Positions 23,560 through 35,299 of a stretch of 64,000 nucleotides of DNA are shown here, one piece after another. The stretch lies in contig NC_080688.1 in the NCBI RefSeq assembly GCF_030445035.2, positions 63,315,949 to 63,379,948 on the forward strand. Reading direction: 5' to 3'. The position numbers and the translations under genes were made by a program. The DNA comes from Dasypus novemcinctus. Lineage: Eukaryota; Chordata; Mammalia; Cingulata; Dasypodidae. Each line of letters starts with the position of its first letter. The stretch's first letter is position 1. The notes beneath the pieces were generated by a model. The model was not told where the DNA came from. It did no database searches and worked only from the letters and a program-made list of their open reading frames with translations.

Positions 23560-23930
23560 TCAACCAGGAGCCCTCGGCGCTCGTCTTTCCCGGGCCCAGG
23601 TTGTCACCTCACCCCGCCCGGCTCGGGTCCGCGCCACCCCGGGACTCCGCCGCCGCCACCTCAGCCCGCGCTCCGCGGCCCCACTCACTGTTCTTGAGGA
23701 AGCGCTCTTCGTGCAGTACCGCAATGGCATTGACGCAGAGCAGGGCCGCCTGCAGCAGCGAGTACAGAGTAAAAGCCATGGCTCCCAGAGCCGCCTCGGC
23801 CCCACAGCTCACACCCCCGGTACGTGGCGGTGCCGCAGCCAGAGCTCTCCTACGGGAGCCTGCGGGACCCAAAACGCGCTCTCTGAGAAGCTCCGCCCCC
23901 ATCCGGCTAAGCGTGGACACCGCTTACAAG
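23560..23930 (-). promoter_or_regulatory. IER3IP1: IER3IP1 CpG-island promoter and 5' UTR
   Basis: A GC- and CpG-rich block in otherwise AT-rich DNA spans IER3IP1 exon 1, its donor and about 150 bp upstream of the ATG. There is no TATA box at a useful distance, as is usual for a housekeeping CpG-island promoter. GC-box-like sequence (CCGCCCCC) lies near 23894. Transcription should start between about 23800 and 23900 on the minus strand; the exact start is not visible. Confidence 0.8.
23689..23779 (-). CDS. IER3IP1: IER3IP1 coding exon 1
   Basis: This exon encodes residues 1-30 plus the first base of codon 31. The start is MAFTLYSLLQAALLCVNAIA, followed by VLHEERFLKN, identical to the human protein as I remember it. 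The ATG is at 23779-23777. The donor after AAGAACA is GTGAGT, a strong site. The first 20 or so residues form a hydrophobic segment expected to sit in the ER membrane. IER3IP1 is the small Yos1-like protein of ER and early secretory membranes; in yeast, Yos1 works with Yip1/Yif1 in ER-to-Golgi transport. Human variant V21G causes microcephaly, epilepsy and neonatal diabetes; residue 21 is the normal Val here. The frame stays open upstream for 47 codons to another ATG at 23920, but homology supports the start given. Confidence 0.96.
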
Positions 23931-24915
23931 TAGGAGAATCTGCCTAAGCTGTCCAATATAGTAGCCACGTGTGATAATTGAACACTTGACGTGTGGCTAG
24001 TCTGAATTGAGAGGTGTTGTAAATGTAAAATGCACACCGAATTTCAAAGACTTAGTACGAAAACAAGAATATAAATATCCCATTTTATGTTGATTTTGTG
24101 TTGACATGAATATATTTGGGATAAATAACAAATATTAGTAAATTCAGTTTTTCTGTTTCTTTGTTTAATGTTAAATGGCCTGCAAAGCATGCATTGTATT
24201 TCTCTTGGATAGTGTGGCTCTAGATGCTTCCAAGAACTATTAATATTTCCATTTTACAGAAGAGGAAACAGAGGTTTTGAAAAAGAAAATTTAAAAACAT
24301 AAAACAAGCATTTTTAAAAATAGAAAGCAAAAAGGGCTGAGTCAGACCATGTTAAATTGTATATATTATTTGAGGATAAGTATGCAAAGTAAACACTTCA
24401 CTGAACTTAAGGTCTCCTAAGATAAAAGAGAGATAATGCACCACTTTCAGTCCCAGAAAGGACTTGGGAAGCCCATGTGTGACTAATGCTGGAAGAGACA
24501 CTTGCAAAATGAATAATTAGGTAAGCTTCCAAGAGGAAAGTAAGTTTTGAAAGGCCAACTAGTTAGTGACCTACAGGAAAGAGGAGATGTATTGTTTCCC
24601 ACAGACATACTTTGACACTGTCTCCAAAGTCTGCCCCTATGAACAAGTCAGGTTGAAAGAGACACAGGAAAATAAAATACAGAGAGTGAAAGAAAGAATT
24701 GGATACCCATACATCCTTCAATTTTCCAAGGCCCACAAAACTCCGGACACTGGTGATGATGAAGGAATGTTGATGATGGTTGCCACTCCAGGATTTCCAC
24801 ATTGGGCTAGGGGGTTGGGGGCATCACCTAGAGGGGGAACTGTCTGGAAGCTTAATTGCACAGCAAATCAGTTTTTACTAGATTATATGCTTACTGGGAG
24901 TCTGGGTAAAGTGGC

Positions 24916-25349
24916 TGTTTTCATAGACGTTGAAAGCAGATACCATGGGCTTAAACAATGGGAATTTATTAGCTTACAGTCTGAGGCCAAGAAAAGGTCC
25001 AAATCAAGGCATCACCAAGATGATGCTTTCTTCCTGAAGACTGGCTGCTGGTGACCCTTAGCTCCTCTGCCATATGGCAAGGCACATGGCAGTATGTACT
25101 CATCTCTCCATTCTCTTCTGGGTTTCATTGATTTTAGCTTTTTGTGTCTGTGACTTTCTTGCTCTCTCTGTATCCATTCCCTTTATAAAAGGCTCCAGTA
25201 ATGGGATTAAGTCCTATTCTGAATGAGGTGGGTTATTCAGCTGAATCGCCTCATCAAAAGATTCTACTTACATTGGATTTATAACCACAAGAATGGGTCA
25301 GATTTAAAAACATGTTTTTCTGGTGTACACACAGCTTCAAACCACCACA
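24916..25349 (-). mobile_element. MaLR-like solo LTR
   Basis: TG at 24916 and CA at 25349, with sequence parallel to the family at 19925 ('caaatcaaggcatcaccaag', 'gatgatgctttcttcctgaa'). Flanking pentamers gtggc and gcagc agree at three of five positions, which is compatible with a decayed duplication. Confidence 0.6.
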
Positions 25350-25960
25350 GCAGCCTACTGGAAATTATAGGAATGGATGGGGTGGGGGTGGAGTAAAACC
25401 CCCACACCAATTCCTTTCGCAGCCACTGCATTACTATTCACATGATTCAACTCTTATTGTCAAAAGAAACTGGTTAATCTCTCTGGGCCTCTGCCACTTC
25501 ATCTATAAAATTAGATGATTATAATCTCTAAGACTTCTTCAGCTCCAAAAATCTCTAGCTCTTGCAAGAGAAGCTTAAAATATAAGATAGTGTCCAAGTA
25601 CTAGTATATTATCTGACTGATTATTTTTCAAAACTCCAGGCATGCACCTAAGCTGGTAACAATAGATTATATCCTTAGAAAGAATTGGTCCTCTGATAGC
25701 ATTACTTCTAAGAAACATAGAAGTCTGGAAATGATATCATGTGACTATAAAAGGGTTGTCACAGTTAAAAAAAAATCTGCTCCCATAGAACTAGGTAAAA
25801 ATGCATATTCTGTATCTCTGCAGCTTAAAAAATAAATTACTGACTATGGCTTGCTTAAAATTAGAACTTGCTGCTTGGTGCTGAGTTTCTGATCTCTGTA
25901 TGGTACAGTTCCATGTGTTTGTGTTAGTTATTGACCAAGAGTATTTTTCTTTTTATTCAC

Positions 25961-26619
25961 GGTATTAGCCAGCCAAAGGGGTGCTGATGCAAAACACCAG
26001 AAGTCTGTTGGCCTTCATAAAGTGTATTTATTTGGGGTAGTAGCTTACAGATACCAGGCCATAAAGCATAAGTTACTTCCCTCACCAAAGTCTATCTCCA
26101 TGTGTTGGGGCAAGATGGCTGCCAACATCTGCCAGGGTTCAGGCTTCCTGGGTTCCTCTCTTCCAGGGTATTGCTTCTCTCTGGGCTCAGGTCCTCTGTT
26201 TTCTCCACAAGGTCAACTGTAGACTATGAGGCTATCGAGGCTTTGCTTCTCTCCACAGGGTCACCTGTAGACTATCAGGCAAATGGCTCTGTCTCTCTCC
26301 CTGGGCTTTCTGCCATGTCTAAGGAGCCATCTCTACTCTTCTGTGTTCTCCTGGCTCAGGTCCCGTCTTCCCAGGCTCCACCTCAAGACTCTAGCATGAA
26401 ACTCCAAGTCAAAACTCTAACATCAAAATCTTCCAACTCTGTCCTTTGCTATGTCTTTTATCTGTGAGTCCCCATCCACCAAGGCACAGGGGACTCAACA
26501 CCCTATTGACATGACCCAATCAAAGCCCTAATCATAATTTAATCATGCCCAGGTACAGACCAGTACAGACGTAATCCAATACCTATTGTTGGAATTCATA
26601 ACTATATCAAACTGCTACA
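25961..26619 (-). mobile_element. MaLR-like solo LTR
   Basis: Reverse copy of the family at 42038-42534: starts 'gtattagccagccaaagggg' and ends 'tatatcaaactgctaca'. The flanking pentamers ttcac and tttac differ at one position, consistent with an aged 5-bp duplication. It is about 160 bp longer than the 42038 copy. Confidence 0.8.
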
Positions 26620-27189
26620 TTTACCAAGCTGGCAGCTTTGCTCCTTGTATGCCCCTACTGGCTCTCTCCACCTGCCCTGACCGCCTTAAAACTAATCTTG
26701 CAGCTGTGGGATTGCAGAGAAAAAGAACTTGGGCTGCCATGAAGAAAACGAAAAGAAACATAAAGCACAACTTCAGATGGACCTCGTCCCCACCCCCTTT
26801 CCTTCCTCTTTTCCCAGATGGCCTGCTGGTACTTTCCCCCTGCCCTTACCCTGATTGTCTTCCTCTGAGTTGAGATCTATCTCTTTCCCTTACCATGGTA
26901 GCTATAAGTAAAGTCATCCTTGCCTATTTCACATTGCCCAGTGCAGTTTTTCTTTGACATTACTCTATCAAACAGGACTCTCAGAGAATGAAACTTTGTT
27001 TTCAGACACAGATGTCCTCTTACCACTGCTTGTTGTCTTTCATTTGTTTTGTTCTTTCTTCACAAACTGATAGTTGATACACTTGGCATCTTGGACCACC
27101 TTGCTGCAGACTTTCTTGGTAATTAGTAATATGGAGTTGGTGTTTTCATGACCTTAAGAAAGCAAACTATGAACTTTCTTAAGACAAAG

Positions 27190-27702
27190 CAGTGAAGCAG
27201 ATGTGGCTCAAGTGATTGGGCTTCCACCTACCATATGGGAGGACCTGGGTTTGATCCCTGGGCCCTCCTGGTAAAAAAAAAGAAAAAAGAAGTGTGCCCC
27301 CATGGCAAACCAGTGCCTGCACAGGGAGCTGAATGCCCGTGTGATTGCCTGTGCGGTGAGCCAAGTTCCCATGTGGCGAGCCAGTGTCTGTGCAAGTGAG
27401 TCATGAGGCAAGATGACGACGCAACAAAAGACAGACAAAAGGGAGAGTTAAGGCAAGGTGCAACAAAAACAAGGAACTGAGGTGGCGCAAGTGACAGGAA
27501 CCCTCTCTCCACAGCAGAGGTACCCAGGATTGAATCCTGGTGAATCACAGAGGAGAAAAACAAGAAGAGAAGACAACAAGAGAAATAGATGCAGAGGATC
27601 ACACAGCAAAAGGGCAGAGATAGCAAAAAAACAGCAGGGCGGGGGGTTGGGGGAGGGAAAAAAAATAAATGACTACCACTTTAAAAAGTTAAAAAAAAAA
27701 AA
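27190..27702 (+). mobile_element. Two-headed DAS-type SINE
   Basis: Flanked by an exact 9-bp duplication, aagacaaag, at 27181-27189 and 27703-27711. The first tRNA-like head (gcagatgtggctcaagtgat) is followed near 27475 by a second tRNA-like unit (gaactgaggtggcgcaagtg, with 'ggattgaatcctgg' as B box), then an A-rich tail. A single duplication means it was inserted as one dimer. Confidence 0.85.
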
Positions 27703-28085
27703 AAGACAAAGTAACATCAACAAAAAACCCCAGCCATTTATGCATGCATTTATCAAAATATAACCTCTGCATTTTCATACACTCTCTGAACTAGCATACT
27801 TTTTTAAAAACATCTCTTTCTTGATTCTCTAGCTAGCAAGTAAAAATGAGACTCATGATTAAGATAAATTAAGAAGTTCAGTAGTTTGACTATTGAATCA
27901 AAACATGAATTTACATTAATTAGATTGATTTCTTCATTAAAAAGTTACAAATTCGTCAACAATGAAATATGTGATTTCCAATTAAAATATGTATTTATTT
28001 TAATGAATATTTCTATGAAATTGTTTTTTTAAATTGTAAAAGTAATATATATTCATTGTAAAAAGTATTCTGAGAATATAGAAGA

Positions 28086-28686
28086 TGTATTAGTCCACCA
28101 AAAGAGTGCTGATGCAAAATACCAGAAATCTGTTGGCTTTTGTGAAAGTATATTTATTTGGGGTGGAAGCTTACAGTTACCAGGCCATAAAATGTAAGTT
28201 ACTTCCCTGACCAAAGTCTGTTGCCATTTGTTGGAGCAAGATGGCTGCTGATGTTCAGCCTTCCTCTTCCTCTTAAGTCTCCATGGTCCCAGCTTCTTCC
28301 AATATCAGCTGTAGGCTGGGATAAGTTTCATCTCTTTCCCAGGGCTCCTTTGTCTCCAGGCTCAGCTGCTCTGCTCTCTCCACAAGGCCAGCTGTGAACT
28401 GTCAGGCAAATGGCTAGGCTTTCTTTTCTCCTTCCTTATGACCCAGCTCCTGTGTGCTTACTTCCCAGGGCTCCAGCTCCAATCTCCCTTTGCTGTGGTG
28501 TGGTTTCTCTGTGAGTCCCTGCCCACCAATGGGGTGGGGATTCAACATCCTACGGACACGTCCCATTCAAGTAAAAGTGAAACCTCTGACTCCAATATAG
28601 TCTAATATGTCTAGAGGAAAAGACCAGTTCACAAACATAATCCAATATCTATTTTTGGAATTCATAAATAATATCAAACTGCTACA
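28086..28686 (-). mobile_element. MaLR-like solo LTR
   Basis: The third member of the 42038 family: begins tgtattagtccaccaaaaga and ends 'atatcaaactgctaca' (TG...CA). The flanking pentamers gaaga and gatgg share three of five bases. Confidence 0.75.
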
Positions 28687-29070
28687 GATGGTTAGAAGGT
28701 GAAAATTAAAGGTCTCCTATATGCCTACCTGGTGCCACACTCCTATTCTAACAGAGTTAACAGTTTCTAATCCTTTTCTGTTCAGAACTATCTTTGCACT
28801 TAGCCGTACAAGACACATACCTAATTGTACACCTTTTTTGTAAGGCTTTGTGTGTATTATTGTGTAACTGTGTTTTCCTTCTCTCTTAGCTTTGTATGTT
28901 GGACATGTTTCCTGGTGATCACAAGGATTTTTGTGTCAGATGAGACTATACTTCTTGGAGGACAGGGATAAGTGAGGTGTCAATGACCCAGCAGAAGTAT
29001 GAACTAGGTGCCTGCCTGTTATGAGACCTCTTGAGAAAAGCCTGAGACTCCCTGAATCTGTACTGGTTTT

Positions 29071-29332
29071 AAAAATTATTTATTTATTTAATCTCCCCTC
29101 CATGGCTCTCTTATCTGTCTGCTTGTTGTTTCCACTTCTTGTCTGTTTGCTGTGTCTGCTCTCTGTGTCTGCTTGTCTGCTCATTGTGTCTGCTTGTTGC
29201 ATCAGCTCATTATGTCAGCTCATTGTGTCGACTCATTGAGTCTGCTTGTCTTCTTTAGGAGGCACTGGGAACCAAACCCAGGACCGCCCATGTGGGAGGC
29301 AGGCACCCAACTGCTCAAGCCACAGCCACTCC
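29071..29332 (-). mobile_element. Short DAS-type SINE, reverse
   Basis: Reverse copy with the head complement 'gctcaagccacagccactcc' at the right and a T/A-rich tail at the left. An imperfect duplication, ctgtactggtttt / ctgtagtggtatttt, flanks it (29058-29070 and 29333-29347). The body contains a degenerate 'tctgcttg' repeat series and is shorter than in the other subfamily. Confidence 0.8.
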
Positions 29333-30131
29333 CTGTAGTGGTATTTTGTTTCCCATGAGAACTCATGTTCTTTCAAATTTTTATTTTTATTGAAGTACTA
29401 CAGGCACATAGTTTTAAAGGTCAAATAATTCAGCAAAGCCGATAATGGAAAACAACATCTCCTCTATCCTACCAACTCCAAATGAAGCAGTTGCTTCTGA
29501 CATTTACCTCCATATCTCTAAACAATCAAAATAATGGCCAAAATGTATATAGCTGTTACTATGTGGCAGATACTGTTCTAATTGCTTTAAATAACATGCT
29601 TATATTGCTATTTTTTTTAAATGTGGGCAATATTGACTTCCTACTATGGAAAATAAAAATTCGATTCTCTTTTATAATAACTCCCTCTCCCAACAGCCCA
29701 ACTCCACACACACAGGCATGTACACATGCTTTCCCTCCCTTTTTCTTTCCAACATAATTATGCCACAATTTGTCATTAAATACATATTCGGAGTTTACAT
29801 TATTCATCACCATGTAAATATTAGTTACACCCAAGCAAGGGAATATTCTGGTACCATATTTCCATTCTCCTACAGTGTCTTTTTATTCCTGAAATTAATA
29901 ATTCCCAGGTACTGTCATTAAACCATTCCTTGGATGCCTTAAGAGCAGGGATTCCCCCTTTCTCTGCCTACCAGCATATGGTGAAGAACTTAAAACCAGT
30001 TTCATGCAAAATCTGACAACAGACCTGGACCTAATCTTCCTAGCATCTGATTTGAAAATAGCTTCTAGGTAGCTAAAATAATACAAAGCAAAGCAACACA
30101 TAAGAAAGTAAAGCAATAAAACCTAAGCCAG

Positions 30132-30548
30132 AGGGAAGTGGATTTGGCCCAGTGGTTAGGGCGTCCATCTACCACATGGGAGGTCTGCAGTTCAAACCCG
30201 GGGCCTCCTTGACCCGTGTGGAGCTGGCCCATGTGCAGTGCTGATGCACACAAGGAGTGCCCTGCCATGCAGGGGTGTCCCCCAAGTAGGGGAGCCCCAT
30301 ACACAAGGAATGCACCCCGTAAGGAAAACCGCCCAGCGCAAAAGAAAGTGTAGCCTGCCCAAGAATGACGGTGCACACATGGAGAGCTGACACAACAAGA
30401 TGATACAATAAAAAGAAACACAGATTCCCATGCCGCTGACAACAACAGAAGCGGACAAAGAAGAACACGCAGCCAATAAACACATAGAACAGAACTGGGG
30501 CGGGATGATGGGAAGGGGAGAGAAATAAATAAATCTTTAAAAAAAAAA
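30132..30548 (+). mobile_element. DAS-type SINE, full length
   Basis: Complete copy from 'gggaagtggatttggcccag' to (AAAT)n and poly-A. The head has A-box-like (ggcccagtggttaggg) and B-box (gttcaaacccgg) sequences. Flanking duplication is only approximate (cctaag / actaag). Reverse-strand ORFs here are chance. Confidence 0.9.
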
Positions 30549-32770
30549 CTAAGAGGTCAGATGAAACAATTAAAAGTGGGTTCTTAACATGGTTTCTATT
30601 AAAAAAAAAAGTGGGTTCTTGAGATCTAATAAAATTAAAGTTTATTATAACATTGTTAACTCATTATGAACTTTCAGAGTGAACCAATGAATTCACAAAT
30701 CCCATTGTCATCTGAGCGAACTTCTCCTTCCAGCTCTACAAAATAATGTCAGTTGTCTTGCCTTTTGAAGATCTTGGAATATTTTCTATGGAGTCCTTCA
30801 ACAGTCCTTTGTATTCCACAGTCTGCAAAAACTCACAGTTTAATTAAAAAGGCAAATAATTACAGTAAAGACATCAACTAAGGTGATGGATTGGCCACAA
30901 AGGCCACTCATTCTAAAAGAGGAGCTCAGACATTTACTAAATTATGCTAGTACCTTTGAAATAAAATTTAAAACATGTTTTTTTTTTCTGGAATATTTAA
31001 CTCTAAGCCACCATAACTGTGACCTGTAGAATTACCCAGATTCTGGATTTTGTTGATTGCATTCCCATGGTCCTGGCTGACTTAAATGCTATGTACAATA
31101 GCCAAATCTTCTGGAAAAATAAAAACAGTTCCTGATTGAAGAAATTTGTCCCTATTTAAATCAACTGAAATCTTCACTACCTCAATGCAAAAGGTAGGTA
31201 TATGGTAGAGAAAGTTGCTTCACAAGTCAGATCTTAGAATGACTCTTCAATTAATCTATCGGCTTTGTTCTCTTTCCCTTGTTATTTTAAAATCCCAGCA
31301 TGTCTACTCCTGCATTCATTAAAAAAATCATCAAGATAAGAATTATGCATGTTATTTATTAACAATTTAGACTCATCTTGAGGATTGATGAAAACAAAGT
31401 TTTGGTTTTGAATATTTTAATCCTGATCACATATTTTAATGTATTTATTTTGTTGTCTATGTCTGAGATATGAATCATGATGGCTGAGGTATGTTTGCTT
31501 TTAATCCTATTATTTACAATGACAACCTTGAGTTTAAAGGGATTTATGGCAACAGAATTCACTCAGATGGCTTCTATTTGAGGTCAGCATTGTACTTAAA
31601 TAGGAAAATCCCACAAGAAGAGCCTCATTTATGAGTATGAATTCATACAAACTATTTCTGGTATGAGAATCAAATGAAACCATTTGGAAGCTGAAAGCTT
31701 GTGAATTATGAAGAATTTCTGAAAATAGGGCTCTTGGAATTGGTGTTTCTGTTGAAAATAAAAATGTCACTGTATCTGTTTTATAAAGGGATTAATTGCA
31801 AATAGCTGCATATAGCTCACTAGTTTTACTTCAAAAACACTGGCTGAGTAAAAGCAAATTAAGAAAACTGGAGAAACTCCTTACATGGATGGATGGATAA
31901 CATTCCTTCATTCACTAATTCATTCTTTTTTTCATTATTTTATTCAACATGAATTTACTGAATTTCTAAGATGCACCTTACATAATCCTAGAGTTGGGTG
32001 AGGTGTGGTAGGCTAAGCACAAATAATAATCAGATATGCTCCTGCCCTAATGAAAATTGCCAACTAGTAAGAAAAACGAGCCATATAATGCAAGGAACTA
32101 CAAGCTGTGAATACTTAGTGCTTAAAATAAGAGGGAGAGAAACAAAAGTTCATCTAGGACAATATCTCCCAAACTTAGCTGATCTCAGAAAAACTTAGGG
32201 TGCCTTTAAACAGGTCAGGATGGCACAGCAATTACACATACATGTGTTTCTTCATTACTTACTTAGATTCCATTAAATTATAAAGGAATAAATAAAGGAA
32301 ATAAATTTGTAAGAGTAATTTATGGAGATATATAAACAAATTCAATAATGTCTGGAAGACAAAAAGTAGAAGGAAATATATCAAGGGATGATGAATCACA
32401 AAGGGGTTGCATGGAGGTGAAAGTCAAACCCTGAAGAATTCCTTAGAAGTTCCAGATTCAGAGCCAGCAGATACAGCAGAGATGTAAAAGGAGAAGCAGG
32501 ACTGCAAAAGGTGGGCTGCTTAAGTAAGGGTCTGCATATGAGAGGGTCAACCTTCCCACCACTGCCACCAACCTGCTTAGACAGTACAGCATACAGTCTG
32601 GCATTTGCTCCTGGGCAAGGACAAGATTCTCCTCAGGAAAATCAGTGAATCATCTGAGGAGAACTAAGAGTCCTAATCTGAGTATTGCTGCTCTAGGGGA
32701 CATTTGTTCTTATTCTGGCTTTTGGGAGGCTGTCAGATTGATGACAGATTCACTACGAGTTCAATTTACA
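30549..32770. other. Intergenic, little recognisable
   Basis: AT-rich sequence without exon-like features. Near 31890-32060 the text ('attcattctttttttcatta', 'taatgaaaattgccaactag') looks like a very old interspersed repeat that I cannot name. Confidence 0.4.
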
Positions 32771-32786
32771 CCTAAGCTTGTTTCTT

Positions 32787-33191
32787 TTTTTTAAATTTCT
32801 CTTCCCTTTCCCCCTCTCCCCCCTCAGTTGTCTGTTCTCTGTGTCCACTTGCTGCGTGTTCTTCTTTGTCCGCTTCTGTTGTTGTCAGTGGCATGGGAAT
32901 CTGTGTTTCTTTTTGTTGTGTCATCTTGTTGTGTCAGCTCTCTGTGTGTATGGCACCATTCCTTGGTAGGCTGAACTTTCTTTTGCGCTGGGCAGTTCTT
33001 CTTAAAGGGTGCACTCCTTGCGCGTGGGGCTCCCCTGTGCGGGGGACACCCCTGCGTGGCATGGCACTCCGTGCATGCGTCAGCACTGCACGTGGGCCAG
33101 CTCCACATGGGTCAAGGAGGCCCCGGGGTTTGAACCCAGGACCTCCCATGTGGTAGATGGACACCCTATCCACTGGGCCAAGTCCACTTCC
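32787..33191 (-). mobile_element. DAS-type SINE, reverse, full length
   Basis: Reverse copy ending 'ggccaagtccacttccc'. The duplication cctaagcttgtttctt / cctaagctggtttctt (one mismatch) lies at 32771-32786 and 33192-33207. Confidence 0.9.
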
Positions 33192-33279
33192 CCTAAGCTG
33201 GTTTCTTACATAGAGCTTCCAGTTAGCTTTTCCTGCTCACACAAATTATAGAAATATCAACTTAAGTTCTTTATTATTA

Positions 33280-34470
33280 AATATAAAGAGGAAACCAGCA
33301 CATATGAGGAAAAGCAGCAACGTGAAAGATCAAGACAAAAAAATCAGTAAAACTGATGTCAGAGAGCCAGAAACAACTCAGGGGAAAAGTCTAGTTAATG
33401 ATAACAAAAATGATTTAAAAAGACTGAGGTCTTTTCAGACATGTCTATGCAAAAGGAACAGTCAAAAAAGAAGAAAGAGTTCTTAAAATTAAAAACGTGA
33501 TAACCATACCCCCGAAAAGGTTCATTGGAAATCTCCCAAGATATAGAGAAAAAGATATAGAGGCAGAAACTATGAGATGAAAGATAGAAAACATAGGAAA
33601 AATTAGAGTTCCATAAGGACTGAAATGCAGACAAGACATAATGAAAATAAATAAATATTTCCAGAGATGAAAAGAGTATGAGTGCTCAAACTGAAAAGAC
33701 CTACTGGGTGCTGAATAATTTAAACTGTTAAAGAAATAAATTCTTTACCTTGACCGATTATTGTGAAATTTCAAAGTATGATATTAAAGAGAATATCTTA
33801 AAAGTTTTAAAAGATGAAAATGCTATCTGTAATAAAGAGACTTGCACTGAAATATAGATAACAATGGAATATTTCCTTCAGGATTTTGAAGGGAAAAATT
33901 TTTGAACCTAAAATTCAATAGTCAATCAAACTATCTAGTAATTGTGAGGGTAAAATAAACATTTTTGAAACAAAGGCAAAACTAAGATTTTGTAAGCAAA
34001 GTTTATTTTTAAAAATTAAGGTTTTTAAATAAGAAAAAAAAACACGCAGAAATCTTTTGCCCAGTGAAAAAGCAAATATTCACTGAGTATCTATCTTGGC
34101 ACTATTCTAGGCAATAATGAAATAACAATAAAACATGATAGACTTCCTATTATCAAGGGAGTTATATTATAGTAGAGATAAGTGTCATGATGCATCCTTT
34201 CTGAAAAAGTTATTTCAAGATGTACTCCAGCAAACATGGGTAAAAAACAAGAAAGAAGACAAGTTATAAGAAATGGCAGAACTAAATTAGTCAGTTAATG
34301 AAAAGAATCTAAGATGAGAGAGATTTGCCACAGTCCTAAAAAGCAAAGGCCTAAATTAGAACAAGAAATCCATGTTCTCCATGAAGAATCTTATATTAAA
34401 AATAAAAAAGGATTCCATGTAATTAATAAAATGAGCAGGTAGCTGGAAGATGTAAGTGATATGGTAAGGT
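33280..34470 (+). mobile_element. L1/HAL1-like LINE remnant
   Basis: A-rich sequence with LINE-type phrases such as 'aacctaaaattcaatagtca' and 'gaaacaaaggcaaaactaag'. Decayed, with no frame preserved. Confidence 0.5.
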
Positions 34471-34479
34471 AGTTACTGG

Positions 34480-34850
34480 TGATGTTCAATATCCAATTTG
34501 TTCCTTCCCAGGTATATAAAATTACTGCATTTCTCTGAGTTCCCTAGAGTTAGATGGCATGGAGTGATGGTGTTATGGTCAGAGAAATGTGTATTTCAGT
34601 TTCAGGCCAAGGCAGTTAAGAAGTAGCGAAATTTCTCCACAGTCTCTCTTTTCATTTATTGACTGTCTGGATGCAGTGGTTGCACTGGAACTTTTGGAAG
34701 TCCTCAGTACTGGCGAAGCCAGAGATTGGAAAGAAATTTTCTCCTGACCTACACTGGACTGTATTATGAACAAGAAATATACTTTTATAATGTTAAGCCA
34801 CAAACTAAGATTCCAGAGTTTTGTTACTGCAGCATTTCTTAATTTACCCT
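34480..34850 (+). mobile_element. MLT1-like LTR
   Basis: The right part ('acttttataatgttaagcca', 'gttttgttactgcagcattt', then 'ccctaacaaata') follows the 3' end of old MLT1-type MaLR LTRs. The boundaries are approximate. Confidence 0.55.
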
Positions 34851-35069
34851 AACAAATATGATTTTAAAAATAGTAGGGTGGTATAGGGTTAGGAATACTT
34901 TTCTCTCAACAAGAAACAAGAAATGTAATCAGGGGACTAGACAAAGATAAATCACATAATGACAAACTCATGATCCAATATAAAGTGAACTAAAATATGG
35001 GTCTCTGCATGAGCAGAAGCTGGGTTCCAAGGAGCAAATATATCTATGAGAAATTAAGAAAAAGGAATT

Positions 35070-35290
35070 GGAGAACAGATGTGGCTCAAGTGGTTGAGTG
35101 CCTGCTTCCCTCATGGGAGGTCCTGGATTCAATTCCTGGTGCCTCCTAAAAACAAACAAACAAAAAACAACAAGCAAGCAAAACGTAAAACCAACACAGG
35201 GGAGCCAATGAGGCTCAGTGACTGAATATTGGCTTCCTATATACAAGATCCTGGGTTTGATCGCCAACCCTGGTACCTCAAAAATAAGTA
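35070..35290 (+). mobile_element. Two-headed tRNA-SINE
   Basis: Two tRNA-like heads in a row: ggagaacagatgtggctcaa at 35070, and gggagccaatgaggctcagt at about 35201, joined by an A-rich linker (aaaaccaacacagg). Direct repeats of about 'aaggaattgg' (35062-35071 and 35313-35322) flank the pair together, arguing for one insertion event. Confidence 0.7.
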
Positions 35291-35299
35291 AATGAAACT

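Larger units (their letters stand above)
11973..23860 (-). other. IER3IP1: IER3IP1 transcription unit (three coding exons)
   Basis: The whole IER3IP1 gene lies here on the minus strand. Coding exons are 23689-23779, 13613-13714 and 12720-12775 (91 + 102 + 56 = 249 nt, 82 codons plus stop), the known length of the human protein. Introns begin GT and end AG, and both interrupt codons after the first base. Intron 1 is about 10 kb and is packed with repeats, including a complete two-LTR retrovirus in the same orientation; intron 2 is about 0.84 kb. The outer limits are inferred: the 5' end from the CpG island, and the 3' end from an AATAAA on the minus strand at 11973-11978. Another AATAAA lies at 12583-12588, closer to the stop. 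Upstream in the gene's own sense (higher coordinates) lies SKOR2 and downstream lies the putative HDHD2 island, as in human 18q21.1. Confidence 0.93.

Noticed and set aside
24566-25054. 162-codon plus-strand ORF
   Set aside because: Its right half is MaLR-like LTR sequence from 24916. There is no recognisable motif and no splice structure.
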